A stretch of DNA of 64,000 nucleotides, taken from contig NZ_KN708638.1 of NCBI RefSeq assembly GCF_000805335.1, forward strand, positions 2,107,825 to 2,171,824, read 5' to 3'. Origin of the DNA: Streptomyces sp. CT34. GTDB taxonomy: Bacteria; Actinomycetota; Actinomycetes; Streptomycetales; Streptomycetaceae. Positions 9,095-17,708 of the stretch are shown one piece after another. The stretch's first letter is position 1, and each line of letters opens with the position of its first letter. Position numbers and translations under genes: made by a program. Below the pieces are notes generated by a model that was not told the origin of the DNA, did no database searches, and saw only the letters and a list, made by a program, of their open reading frames with translations.

Positions 9095-9169
9095 ATGTCG
9101 AAGAGGACCCGCAAGCGGAAGTGGCGCATCAGGAAGGGCCGGGCCAATCACGGGCGCCGGCCGTCCTGA
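9095..9169 (+). CDS. Ribosomal protein bL37 (AURKAIP1/COX24-like, 24 aa)
   Basis: A 24-aa, extremely basic peptide (MSKRTRKRKW...ANHGRRPS) matching the actinobacterial small ribosomal protein called bL37, annotated by domain as AURKAIP1/COX24. The RKGRANHGRRP end is the conserved part. GGAGGAGG lies 6 nt before the ATG, one of the best ribosome binding sites in the window, consistent with high expression. It is too short for most ORF callers. A GC-rich hairpin follows 31 nt later. Confidence 0.85.
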   Translation: MSKRTRKRKWRIRKGRANHGRRPS

Positions 9170-9200
9170 GGCACGGCGGCCACGTCCTGAAGAAGGGACC

Positions 9201-9230
9201 CACCGGCCGGGCGTCAGTCGCCGGCCGGTG
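9201..9230. terminator. Hairpin between convergent genes
   Basis: CACCGGCCGG (9201-9210) and CCGGCCGGTG (9221-9230) form a perfect 10-bp stem with a 10-nt loop. It lies after bL37 on the plus strand and overlaps the last codons of the convergent membrane protein gene. It could terminate both directions; there is no T-run, as is usual in Streptomyces. Confidence 0.55.
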
Positions 9231-9870
9231 GCTCCTGCTGCGGCCGGGCGGACCACTCCGGCCACTCCGGCTCCGGGTCGCGCGGCCCGAACAGCCCGAC
9301 CAGCGCCAGCAGCGTCAGCATCGACGCGATCGGCCAGGCCAGCAGCGCGCCCTTCGCCTGGAGCCGCAGCGGGCCGTCGAAGACCACCCCGGGCCCGACC
9401 TGCCGGGCGTGCGCGACCACGTCCGGGGTGGGCCCCAGCCACATCCCGACCAGCCAGCCGAGCGCGGCGCCCAGCAGTCCGCCGGCGGCCAGCGAGACCA
9501 CCAGCGGGATGCCGCCGCGCCGCCGGAAGAAGAACACCGCGGCGGCGGTCACCACGCCGAAGGCCAGGCCCAGCAGGACGAAGGTGCCGTCCGCGCCGAT
9601 CGCCTCCTCGCCCTCGGTGTTCTTGAGGTAGACGTTGTGGGTGTCCGCGATCAGCGGGATGCGCGGTGCCAGCCAGGCCCACAGCACCCCCAGCAGCGCC
9701 CCGCTCAGCGCCACCAGCAGCGCGATCAGCACGCCCTCGCGCAGCTCGCGGGCGCGTTCGGGGCCGCCGCCGTCCGGTGCGGCGTCGGGGGCCGGATCGG
9801 ACGGGTGCGGATCGGACGGGTGCGGTTCTTCGGGCGGCTGGCCGTCGGGGGGCGTCTGCGGTGCGGTCAC
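9214..9870 (-). CDS. Conserved membrane protein (DUF2567-like)
   Basis: A 218-aa protein with a Pro/Asp-rich N-terminal 35 residues (including two SDPHP repeats) followed by four hydrophobic segments, about residues 46-66, 95-112, 122-140 and 180-202. Between the first two is a conserved extracytoplasmic stretch NVYLKNTEGEEAIGADGTF. The order resembles the actinobacterial DUF2567 family; the assignment is from memory of the family and not certain. GTG start. It lies 68 nt downstream of the ABC permease and is probably the last gene of that minus-strand unit. Confidence 0.65.
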   Translation of the reverse strand: MTAPQTPPDGQPPEEPHPSDPHPSDPAPDAAPDGGGPERARELREGVLIALLVALSGALLGVLWAWLAPRIPLIADTHNVYLKNTEGEEAIGADGTFVLLGLAFGVVTAAAVFFFRRRGGIPLVVSLAAGGLLGAALGWLVGMWLGPTPDVVAHARQVGPGVVFDGPLRLQAKGALLAWPIASMLTLLALVGLFGPRDPEPEWPEWSARPQQEPPAGD

Positions 9871-9938
9871 CCCGTCATCGTGCCAGGTCCGCGCGGTGGC
9901 CCCGGCAGCAGGACGCCCGGTCGGGCCGGTCACGCCGG

Positions 9939-10754
9939 TCACCGGGCCGCCGCCCGGCGGTACGCCCAGGTCGCGACGGTCAGCGAGAGCACCCCGACGG
10001 CGGCGCAGACGCCCAGGTCGGCGCAGACCACGAACCAGTCGGGGCGCGGCGCGAAGCTGTGCGCCAGCGCCTCCACCCCGTAGGTCGAGGGCAGCAGATC
10101 GCGCGCCCAGCCGATCGCCTCGGGCATCCGGCCGGCCGGCAGCACGCCCAGCAGCAGCGCCGCCGACATGCCCAACTGGCCGCAGAGGGTGGCGAGTTCC
10201 TGGCGCGGTGCGAGCAGCCCGAGGGCCGCGCCGAGACCGGAGAGCGCCGCGCCGGACAGCGGGACGACGGCCGCCAGCACCCATAGATGAGCCATCGGCA
10301 GCTGGAAGAGCAGCGAGCCGACGACCGCGGTGGCCACCGTCCCCGGCACCGTGAACGAGGCGTAGGCGCCGGCCGCCCCGAGCACCACGGCGGCCGGCGG
10401 CACCGGCAGCGTCGCGTAGTGGTCGAGCCCGCCGCCGGCCCGCAGCTGACCGAAGTACTGCGCCAGCAGGTTGAGCGCCACGAAGGCGACGACCAGTACG
10501 GCGGAGCCGGAGACCACCGACCGGGCCGGGTCGCCGCCGCTGACCACACCGCGCAGCAGCACCATGATCCCGACGGACTGGAAGGTGGCGACGAACAGCA
10601 GCGGTATCCGGGCGACCCGGGCCCGGGAGAGCTGGGCGCGGTAGACGGCGCCCAGCGAGGGCAGCAGCCGGGCCCGCGGCGCCAGCGGGGCGGCGGCGCC
10701 GTCGTCCGGCCCTGCCCCGGACGCGGCCACCGCCCGGGCGGGAACCACACTCAC
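9939..10754 (-). CDS. ABC-2 type transporter permease
   Basis: A 271-aa integral membrane protein with about six hydrophobic segments in the ABC-2 arrangement. The first follows VARIPLLFVATFQ near residue 50; then come VVAFVALNLLAQYF, TVATAVVGSLL, LAAVVPLSGAAL, a segment near 200, and a C-terminal VGVLSLTVATWAYRR. The segment LPSTYGVEALAH before the last helix is typical of ABC-2 permeases. It pairs with the ATPase encoded upstream on the same strand. Substrate unknown; drug or lipid export would be a guess. GTG start with little Shine-Dalgarno, so the exact start is uncertain by a few codons. Confidence 0.85.
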   Translation of the reverse strand: MSVVPARAVAASGAGPDDGAAAPLAPRARLLPSLGAVYRAQLSRARVARIPLLFVATFQSVGIMVLLRGVVSGGDPARSVVSGSAVLVVAFVALNLLAQYFGQLRAGGGLDHYATLPVPPAAVVLGAAGAYASFTVPGTVATAVVGSLLFQLPMAHLWVLAAVVPLSGAALSGLGAALGLLAPRQELATLCGQLGMSAALLLGVLPAGRMPEAIGWARDLLPSTYGVEALAHSFAPRPDWFVVCADLGVCAAVGVLSLTVATWAYRRAAAR

Positions 10755-10839
10755 GTCGTCACCCGGCTCTCGTGGTCGTCTCGTCGTCCCGACATCGCCG
10801 CCGGGGGCCAGGACCGCGCGCCGCCGCGCCCCGCGCCGC

Positions 10840-10977
10840 TCACGCCTTCACCAGCCCCGCCGCGCGCCCGCCCAGCGCCGGACTGCCATCCCCCGGGGGC
10901 AACCCCCGGACCCCCGGCCGGTACCCGACTGCCCCTCACGCCTTCACCAGACCCTCCGCGCGCCCGCCCAGCGCCAG
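10840..10977. repeat. Duplicated copy of the ATPase gene's 3' end (imperfect 42-bp direct repeat)
   Basis: 10840-10881 nearly repeats 10936-10977. The second copy is the true end of the ABC ATPase gene (...ALGGRAEGLVKA stop). The first, in the spacer before the permease, would read ...ALGGRAAGLVKA stop in the same orientation. Between them lies a GC palindrome-rich stretch (CCCCCGGGGG followed by CCCCCGG) that may act as a hairpin. It looks like a local duplication of the gene tail. Confidence 0.75.
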
Positions 10978-11946
10978 GTACACGTCCTCCAGGCTCGGCG
11001 TGGCCAGGGTGAAGTCGTCGAGGGCCGCGAAGGCGGGGCCCGCGGTGACCGCGGTGACCGCGGAGCGGGCCTGGTCGGCGGGGAGGCGCAGGGTCCAGCG
11101 ACGGCCGGCGGCGCGGGCGGCGGCGCCGAGGGCGGCGACTTCGGGGACGTCGAGCGGGGGGCGGTCCCGCCAGACCAGCTCCAGCCGGACCTCCTCCCCC
11201 ACCAGCTCCTTCAGGCCGCCGGGCGTGTCACAGGCGATGACCCGGCCGCGGTCGATCACCGCGACCCGGTCCAGCACGCTCTCGGCCTCCAGGACGTTGT
11301 GGGTGACCAGGAGGACGGTGGCGCCGCGCTCGGCCCGGCGGCGGTCCACCGCGGCCCACACGGCGCGCCGGGCGACCGGGTCCATCCCGGTGGTCGGCTC
11401 GTCCAGCACCAGCAGCGGCCGTTCGCCGATCAGCGCGGTGGCGAAGCAGGCCAGCCGCCGCTGCCCGCCGGACAGCTTCTTCAGCGCCCGCCCGGCGAGG
11501 TCCGCCAGGCCCAGCTCGTCGATCACCGCGTCCCGTTCGGCGCGCGCCTCGCGGGCGCCCAGGCCGCGCAGCCGGCCGGTGGTCTCCACGGCCAGGGCGA
11601 CGGTCAGTTCGTCGAGCGCGGTGGACTCCTGTCCCAGGTAGCCGAGCAGCCGGGCGGCCCGCTCGGGGTGGCGGACCAGATCGTGGCCGAGTACGGAGAT
11701 GCTCCCGGAGTCCGGGCGCAGCAGCCCGGTCAGCTGGCGGACCAGGGTGGACTTGCCGGCGCCGTTGGGGCCGAGCAGCCCGAAGATCTCGCCGCGCCGG
11801 ACGTCGAGGGTGATGCCGTCACTGGCGCGTACCGGGGGCGCCTGCGCCGCCCCGCGCCGCCCGCGCAGCGCGGGGTAGGTCTTGACCAGGTCCCGCACGG
11901 CGCACACCGGTACGCCGCGCTCCACCTGTGTTGCGCCCGTCTTCAC
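10936..11946 (-). CDS. ABC transporter ATP-binding protein
   Basis: A 336-aa ATPase of an ABC-2 exporter. Walker A is GPNGAGKST at residues 59-67, the Q-loop Gln is near 106, the signature LSGGQ is at 158-162, Walker B LLVLDEP is near 178-184, and the switch His is in VTHN near 216. All catalytic elements are intact. The C-terminal 80 residues after the nucleotide domain (PEVAALGAAARAAGRRWTL...) are the usual DrrA-like extension. GTG start. It is upstream of, and on the same strand as, the permease gene, separated by a spacer holding a duplicate of its own 3' end. The substrate cannot be told. Confidence 0.92.
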   Translation of the reverse strand: MKTGATQVERGVPVCAVRDLVKTYPALRGRRGAAQAPPVRASDGITLDVRRGEIFGLLGPNGAGKSTLVRQLTGLLRPDSGSISVLGHDLVRHPERAARLLGYLGQESTALDELTVALAVETTGRLRGLGAREARAERDAVIDELGLADLAGRALKKLSGGQRRLACFATALIGERPLLVLDEPTTGMDPVARRAVWAAVDRRRAERGATVLLVTHNVLEAESVLDRVAVIDRGRVIACDTPGGLKELVGEEVRLELVWRDRPPLDVPEVAALGAAARAAGRRWTLRLPADQARSAVTAVTAGPAFAALDDFTLATPSLEDVYLALGGRAEGLVKA

Positions 11947-12020
11947 GAGCTATGAGGGTACGCCGCCCCGCCCGCCGCCCCGCCCGCGGGGCCGGGCGGC
12001 GCGGGCGCCGGGCGCACCGG

Positions 12021-13310
12021 TCAGTCCGCGGCCGGGGCGTGTTCCGCGGCCGTGCGGAGGTCGACCTCGCGCCAGAAACCGGCCCGGATCGCGTACCGGT
12101 CGTGCTCGTCGATCTGGTCGTCCTTGTGCGCGAGCAGCCCGAACCGGGCGGCGTAGCGCAGCAGTTCGCCGTCGATGCGGTGCGGGATGCGCGGGTACTC
12201 CGTCGAGAGCTGCTGGAGGTGGGCGGTCTCGGAGAGCCGCTCGGTCCAGCGGCGGGCGAAGACCTGGCCGACCTCGAAGGGGTCGCCGCTGACCGCGGTG
12301 ATGTCCTCCTCCCGGTCGGCCCAGCGCTGCTCGGCGCTGGTCAGCTGGGCGAGGGTGGGCAACAGGGCGGTCTCGGAGGGCTCCCCGAGCGGGCCGCCGC
12401 GCTCGACCCAGCCCTTGTCGGAGGACCAGCGCAGCGTCGCGGCGGGGGTGGCGGCGGGCTGGCCGCCGTTGCCGGCGGGGCCCTGGCCCGCGGCGTGCGC
12501 CCGGCCGAGTCCGGCCAGGTCCTTGGGGGTGGGCACGCCCCGCGAGGCACCGGAGCCCGCCTCGCCGGCCGGGTCGTCGCGCCCGTCGCCGGGAGCGGGG
12601 CGGGCCGTGCCGTTGGTCCCGCCGTGGCCGCCGGTGTCGGGGTCCGGGCCGGGCCCGGCCGCGGCGGCTGCCGCGGCCACCGCGGACTCGGGCAGCGGGG
12701 CGGAGAGGATCGCGGCGATCTCGGGGCGCGGGGCGGGCGGCGGGGCGCACGGGCCGCCGAGCTCCTTGGGGCGGACCGCGCGGGTGATCCAGGCCCGGTC
12801 CAGTACGCGCCGCTCGTCGGCCTCGGCGACCAGGTCCTCCGACTGGTTGTAGTCCCCGTCGGCGGCCTGCACGGCCCAGAGGTGGACGGCGACGCCGTGC
12901 TCCTTGGCGGACATCAGTCCGGGCAGCAGGTCGCCGTCGCCGGTGACCAGCACGATGTCGGAGCAGGCGCGGTTGCGGGCGAGCTCGGTCAGCTCGGCGT
13001 GCATGGCGGCGTCCACCCCCTTCTGCGCCCAGCGCCCGTCGCTGCGGGTCAGGGCGCCCAGCCGGACGGTGACCCGGGGCATCACCCGCAGCCGGCGGTG
13101 CTCGGGCTGCGGGACGCGGTCGGGGGCGCCGTCGAACCAGTAGATCCTCAGCAGCGGCCGTTCGGTGTCCGCCTCGGCGCGCTGGCGCAGGCCCTGGATG
13201 AGGGCGGCGTGGTCGACGGTGATCCGGGAACGGGCGGGTTCTCCGGCGAGCAGGCTGGCGGCGGCACCGAGCAAATACCCGGCGTCCACCAGGACGACGC
13301 AGCGGTCCAC
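12021..13310 (-). CDS. NYN domain (LabA-type PIN-like nuclease) protein
   Basis: A 429-aa protein whose N-terminal 170 residues form a NYN domain, a PIN-like RNase fold. VVLVDAGYLLG gives the first acidic residue, ALIQGLRQRAE follows, then QKGVDAAMHAEL and DIVLVTGDGDLLPGL with the metal-binding Asp cluster. The middle (about 195-310) is Pro/Gly/Ala-rich and probably disordered. The last 100 residues are a second folded part (FARRWTERLSE...RIDGELLRYAARFG), likely a winged-helix/OST-HTH-like module. Start GTG 13308-13310, preceded by AGGGTGG; the longer in-frame upstream start is less credible. RNA cleavage is inferred from the domain. Confidence 0.82.
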   Translation of the reverse strand: MDRCVVLVDAGYLLGAAASLLAGEPARSRITVDHAALIQGLRQRAEADTERPLLRIYWFDGAPDRVPQPEHRRLRVMPRVTVRLGALTRSDGRWAQKGVDAAMHAELTELARNRACSDIVLVTGDGDLLPGLMSAKEHGVAVHLWAVQAADGDYNQSEDLVAEADERRVLDRAWITRAVRPKELGGPCAPPPAPRPEIAAILSAPLPESAVAAAAAAAGPGPDPDTGGHGGTNGTARPAPGDGRDDPAGEAGSGASRGVPTPKDLAGLGRAHAAGQGPAGNGGQPAATPAATLRWSSDKGWVERGGPLGEPSETALLPTLAQLTSAEQRWADREEDITAVSGDPFEVGQVFARRWTERLSETAHLQQLSTEYPRIPHRIDGELLRYAARFGLLAHKDDQIDEHDRYAIRAGFWREVDLRTAAEHAPAAD

Positions 13311-13579
13311 GTTCCACCCTCTTCCCTGAGGTGCTGAAGTCCGGTCGCCCCCCGGCTCGGCCCGTGGCACGAGTTCTCTTCGGCTTCCTTCGAGTCTGCC
13401 CGACCAAACGGGGGTTATCTGCGCGAACTCGATCATCGGCGTGGCGGATTCGGCGGTGATTCCGCGTACGGCGCGTAACTGTCGTTATTACGCAGGGTAA
13501 TTGCCCGAAATGCAGGGATCTGTCCGGCGTGTAAGTCTGATTCCGGCCGATCCCAGGATCCCCCTCAGGAGGCACGATC

Positions 13580-13744
13580 ATGGCCAAGAACAAGAAGGAC
13601 CGGAAGCAACCCAAGGCGAGCGAGGCCGAACGCGGCCAGCAGCAGTCGGAGAAGTCGACCATCGAGGCCATCTCCCACTCGCAAGCCCAGGGAAGCCCGG
13701 CGGACGTCGCACGCAAGCACCAGCGGCGGTTCGGTCACAACTGA
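13580..13744 (+). CDS. Small charged hypothetical protein (54 aa)
   Basis: A 54-aa hydrophilic protein, MAKNKKDRKQPK at the start, QQQSEKSTIEAISHS in the middle and ARKHQRRFGHN at the end. It has no membrane segment or known domain. AGGAGG lies 8 nt before the ATG and the gene ends 48 nt before a strong terminator, so it looks like a real, independently transcribed gene. I recall similar short proteins next to dnaE in other streptomycetes, but no function. Confidence 0.75.
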   Translation: MAKNKKDRKQPKASEAERGQQQSEKSTIEAISHSQAQGSPADVARKHQRRFGHN

Positions 13745-13792
13745 CACCGCGGCGCCGGTCGACGTCCCAACTGACGTATGCCGCAGGCGACG

Positions 13793-13829
13793 TGAGGGGC
13801 GCGCCCGCATCGCGCGGGCGCGCCCCTCA
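13793..13829. terminator. Strong bidirectional terminator
   Basis: A perfect 16-bp inverted repeat (13793-13808 with 13814-13829; loop ATCGC). It sits between the convergent 54-aa gene (stop 13744) and dnaE (stop at 13865) and can serve both. Confidence 0.85.
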
Positions 13830-13864
13830 GTGCACGGGCCGGGCCGAACGCGGCCCGCGGCGGA

Positions 13865-16800
13865 TCAGCCCGCCAGGCAGGACGGGCCCAGCAGCACCTT
13901 CAGATCGCCGAACAGCGACGGGTCGGGCGTGACCCGATGACGGTCCAGGCGGAGCACCGTGGTCTTGCGGGCGCCCAGGAGTTTGATGCGCACCTCCGTC
14001 GAACCGCGGTGGCTGCTCAGCACCTCGCCCAGCTTCTCCACCATCGGCGGGGTGACCTTCACCGTCGGAATGGTGATCGTCACCGGGGCGTTGGTGCCCG
14101 CCTCCGAGAGGTCGGGGACCATCATCTCCATGGCGACCAGCCGCGGCACGTCCTCCCGCTTGTCGAGCCGGCCCTTGACGAACACCACGGTGTCCTCGAC
14201 GAGTTGGGTGGACACCAGCTGGTACGTCGCCGGGAAGAACATGCAGTCGATGGAGCCGGCCAGGTCCTCGACGGTGGCGATCGCCCAGGCGTTGCCCTGC
14301 TTGGTCATCTTGCGCTGGAGGCCGGAGATGATGCCGCCGATGGTGACGATCGAGCCGTCCGCGTAGTCGCCGCCGGTCAGTTGGGCGATGGCGGCGTCGG
14401 CCTTGTCGCTGAGCACGTGCTCCAGGCCGAACAGCGGGTGGTCGGAGACATAGAGACCGAGCATCTCGCGCTCCTGGGCGAGGAGATAGGTCTTGTCCCA
14501 CTCGACGTCCGAGAACTCCACGTCCAGCCCGAAGCCGGGCCCGTCGGAAGCGCCGTCGCCGGAGTCGCCCATCCCGCCGAAGAGGTCGAACTGCCCCTCG
14601 GCTTCCTTGCGCTTGACCTGGACGACGTTGTCGATCATCGCCTCGTAGTGCGCCGTCAGCCCCTTGCGGGTGTGGCCCATCTCGTCGAAGGCGCCCGCCT
14701 TGATGAGCGACTCGGTGGTGCGCTTGTTGCAGACGACCGCGTCGACCTTGTCGAGGTAGTCGGGGAACGAGGCGTACTTCCCCTTGGCCTTGCGGCAGCG
14801 GATGATCGAGTCGACCACGTTCTGGCCGACGTTGCGCACCGCGGTGAGGCCGAAGAGGATGACGTCGTCGCCCTGGGCGGCGAAGTTCGCCTCGGACTCA
14901 TTGACGTTCGGCGGGAGCACCTTGATGCCCATGCGGCGGCACTCGTTCAGATAGACCGCGGACTTGTCCTTGTCGTCGCGCACCGAGGTGAGCAGCGCGG
15001 ACATGTACTCGGCCGGGTAGTTGGCCTTGAGGTAGGCGGTCCAGTAGGTGACCAGGCCGTACGCGGAGGAGTGCGCCTTGTTGAAGGCGTAGCCGGCGAA
15101 CGGGACCAGGACGTCCCACAGCGCCTGGATGGCCTCGTCGGAGAAGCCCTTCTTCTTCGCGCCCTCCTGGAAGAGCACGAAGTTCTTCGCCAGCTCCTCG
15201 GGCTTCTTCTTGCCCATGACGCGGCGGAGGATGTCGGCCTCGCCGAGGGAGTACCCGGCGATGATCTGGGCGGCCTTCTGCACCTGCTCCTGGTAGACGA
15301 TCAGGCCGTAGGTCAGTCCCAGGGTCTCCTTCAGGGGCTCTTCGAGCTCCTTGTGGATCGGGGTGATCTCCTGGCGGCCGTTCTTCCGCTCCGCGTAGTT
15401 GATGTGCGAGTTCATGCCCATCGGGCCCGGCCGGTACAGGGCCGAGACGGCGGAGATGTCCTCGAAGTTGTCGGGCTGCATCTGGCGCAGCAGCGAACGC
15501 ATCGGGCCGCCGTCGAACTGGAAGACGCCGAGGGTGTCGCCGCGGCAGAGGAGTTCGAAGGTCTTGGGGTCGTCGAGCGGTACGGAGAGCAGCTCCAGCT
15601 CGATGCCCTTGTTGGCCTTCACCATCTTGACGGCGTCGTCCATGATCGTGAGGTTGCGCAGGCCCAGGAAGTCCATCTTGAGCAGGCCGAGCGACTCGCA
15701 CTGTGGGTAGTCCCACTGCGTGATGGTCACGCCGTCGGTGTGCCGCGTCCAGAGCGGGGCGTGGTCGACGATGGGCTCGCTGGACATGATCACGCCGGCG
15801 GCGTGCACGCCCATCTGGCGCACCAGGCCCTCGACGCCCTTGGCGGTGTCGATGACCTTCTTGACGTCCGGCTCGCTCTCGTACATCCCCCGGATCTCGC
15901 CGGCTTCGCTGTAGCGGGGGTGCTCGGGGTTGGTGATGCCGTCCAGGTCGATGCCCTTGCCGAGGACGTCGGCGGGCATCGCCTTGGTGAGGCGGTCGCC
16001 CATGGCGTACGGGTAGCCCAGGACGCGGGCGGAGTCCTTGATGGCGTTCTTGGCCTTGATCTTGCCGTAGGTGCCGATCATGGCGACCTTGTCGGCGCCG
16101 TACTTCTCCGTCACGTACCTGATCACCTCGACGCGCCTGCGCTCGTCGAAGTCGATGTCGACGTCGGGCATCGAGACGCGCTCGGGGTTGAGGAACCGCT
16201 CGAAGATCAGCCCGTGCTCGATCGGGTCGAGGTCGGTGATGCCCATCGCGTAGGCGACGATCGAACCGGCCGCCGAGCCGCGGCCGGGGCCCACCGCGAT
16301 GCCGTTGTTCTTGGCCCACATGATGAAGTCGGCGACCACGAGGAAGTAGCCCGGGAACCCCATCTGGATGATGACGTCCATCTCGTACTCGGCCTGCTTC
16401 TGGCGGTCCTCGGGAACGCCGCCCGGGAACCGGCGCTGCATGCCGACCCGGACCTCCTCCTGGAACCAGGTGACCTCGGTGAAGCCCTCCGGGATCTCGA
16501 ACTTCGGCATCAGGTCGCGCTTCTCGAACATGCCGGTCGTGTCGACCTGCTCGGCGACCAGGAGGGTGTTGCGGCAGCCCTCCTGCCAGGCGTCCGAGGA
16601 GTCGATGGCGTACATCTCGTCGGTGGACTTGAGGTAGTAGCCGGTGCCGTCGAACTTGAAGCGGTCCGGGTCGGAGAGGTTCTTGCCGGTCTGGATGCAC
16701 AGCAGCGCGTCGTGCGCGGTCGCCTCATGGGCGTAGGTGTAGTGCGAGTCGTTGGTGACCAGCGGGGGGATGCCGAGCTTCTTGCCGATGTCCAGGAGGC

Positions 16801-17422
16801 CGTCGCGCACCCGGCGCTCGATCTCGATCCCGTGGTCCATCAGCTCCAGGAAATACCGGTCCTTGCCGAAGATCTCCTGGTATTCGGCGGCCGACTTCAG
16901 CGCCTCGTCGTACTGGCCCAGGCGCAGCCGGGTCTGCAGCTCGCCCGAGGGGCAGCCGGTGGAGGCGATCAGGCCCTCGGACCACTGGGAGAGGGTCTCC
17001 TTGTCCATCCGCGGCCACTTCTGGAGCCAGCCCTCGGCGTACGCGTCCGAGGACAGCCGGAAGAGGTTGTGCAGACCCGTCTTGTCGGCCGCCCAGATGG
17101 TCTTGTGGGTGTAACCACCCGAACCGGAGACGTCATCGCGCTTCTGGTGCGGCTGGCCCCACTGGATCTTGCGCTTGTTGCGCCGGGACTCCGGGGCCAC
17201 GTACGCCTCGATGCCGATGATCGGCGTCACCCCGGCCTTCTGCGCGCTGTGGAAGAAGTCGTAGGCGCCGTGGAGATTGCCGTGGTCGGACATGGCGATG
17301 TGCGTCATGCCCATCTCGTTGCACGCGTTGAACATGTCCTTCAACCGCGCCGCACCGTCCAGCAGCGAGTACTGCGTGTGGACGTGCAGGTGCGTGAAAG
17401 GGGGCCTGGACGAGGGGGCCAC
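13865..17422 (-). CDS. dnaE: DNA polymerase III subunit alpha
   Basis: The 1185-aa catalytic subunit of the replicative polymerase, DnaE1 type. The PHP domain opens with THLHVHTQYSLLDG (histidines about 11-15), the polymerase palm has PDVDIDFDERRR at about 419-430 with the catalytic aspartates, and GPGRGSAAGS near 378 is a conserved nucleotide-binding stretch. The YRPGPM and FNKAHS segments and a C-terminal OB-fold region (about 960-1090, GSIVTIGGIISGL) follow. Length and full domain set match the family. GTG start with GGAGG 9 nt upstream. Transcribed alone; ends at a strong bidirectional hairpin. Confidence 0.98.
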   Translation of the reverse strand: MAPSSRPPFTHLHVHTQYSLLDGAARLKDMFNACNEMGMTHIAMSDHGNLHGAYDFFHSAQKAGVTPIIGIEAYVAPESRRNKRKIQWGQPHQKRDDVSGSGGYTHKTIWAADKTGLHNLFRLSSDAYAEGWLQKWPRMDKETLSQWSEGLIASTGCPSGELQTRLRLGQYDEALKSAAEYQEIFGKDRYFLELMDHGIEIERRVRDGLLDIGKKLGIPPLVTNDSHYTYAHEATAHDALLCIQTGKNLSDPDRFKFDGTGYYLKSTDEMYAIDSSDAWQEGCRNTLLVAEQVDTTGMFEKRDLMPKFEIPEGFTEVTWFQEEVRVGMQRRFPGGVPEDRQKQAEYEMDVIIQMGFPGYFLVVADFIMWAKNNGIAVGPGRGSAAGSIVAYAMGITDLDPIEHGLIFERFLNPERVSMPDVDIDFDERRRVEVIRYVTEKYGADKVAMIGTYGKIKAKNAIKDSARVLGYPYAMGDRLTKAMPADVLGKGIDLDGITNPEHPRYSEAGEIRGMYESEPDVKKVIDTAKGVEGLVRQMGVHAAGVIMSSEPIVDHAPLWTRHTDGVTITQWDYPQCESLGLLKMDFLGLRNLTIMDDAVKMVKANKGIELELLSVPLDDPKTFELLCRGDTLGVFQFDGGPMRSLLRQMQPDNFEDISAVSALYRPGPMGMNSHINYAERKNGRQEITPIHKELEEPLKETLGLTYGLIVYQEQVQKAAQIIAGYSLGEADILRRVMGKKKPEELAKNFVLFQEGAKKKGFSDEAIQALWDVLVPFAGYAFNKAHSSAYGLVTYWTAYLKANYPAEYMSALLTSVRDDKDKSAVYLNECRRMGIKVLPPNVNESEANFAAQGDDVILFGLTAVRNVGQNVVDSIIRCRKAKGKYASFPDYLDKVDAVVCNKRTTESLIKAGAFDEMGHTRKGLTAHYEAMIDNVVQVKRKEAEGQFDLFGGMGDSGDGASDGPGFGLDVEFSDVEWDKTYLLAQEREMLGLYVSDHPLFGLEHVLSDKADAAIAQLTGGDYADGSIVTIGGIISGLQRKMTKQGNAWAIATVEDLAGSIDCMFFPATYQLVSTQLVEDTVVFVKGRLDKREDVPRLVAMEMMVPDLSEAGTNAPVTITIPTVKVTPPMVEKLGEVLSSHRGSTEVRIKLLGARKTTVLRLDRHRVTPDPSLFGDLKVLLGPSCLAG

Positions 17423-17476
17423 GGCGCTGAACCTCCGGGAAAGCAGTGCGCAGGGGGATGGATGGGGCGGTGTTGA

Positions 17477-17504
17477 AGTCTACGGCGCCGGACCGACAGT
17501 CAGC
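17477..17504 (-). promoter_or_regulatory. Probable dnaE promoter
   Basis: On the minus strand a GCTGAC box (17499-17504) and TAGACT (17477-17482) are separated by 16 nt. The -10 lies 55 nt before the dnaE start, leaving a leader that carries the GGAGG site. The -35 is one mismatch from the TTGAC core. Confidence 0.45.
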
Positions 17505-17708
17505 CTCGCTCCGGGCGACCGCGCACCCCCGCGGGACACCCGGAGAAGCCCCGCGGAGCCGCCCCACCGGGGCCCGGCTCCCCGCGCCGCCAGCCGATCC
17601 GGAAAGGTGCGCGAACGGTCACCTGCCATTCATCCCCTTTCTCCCCTACACACCGCTTCACCCCCTCTTAGCAGCCGCTCGGCCCGACGCATGGCACACT
17701 CGCTACCA

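Noticed and set aside
13937..17476. 1179-codon open frame antisense to dnaE
   Set aside because: It is a shadow of dnaE created by the GC-biased third positions; the product is low-complexity (Gly/Val/His/Asp rich) with no domain, while the minus frame encodes complete DnaE.
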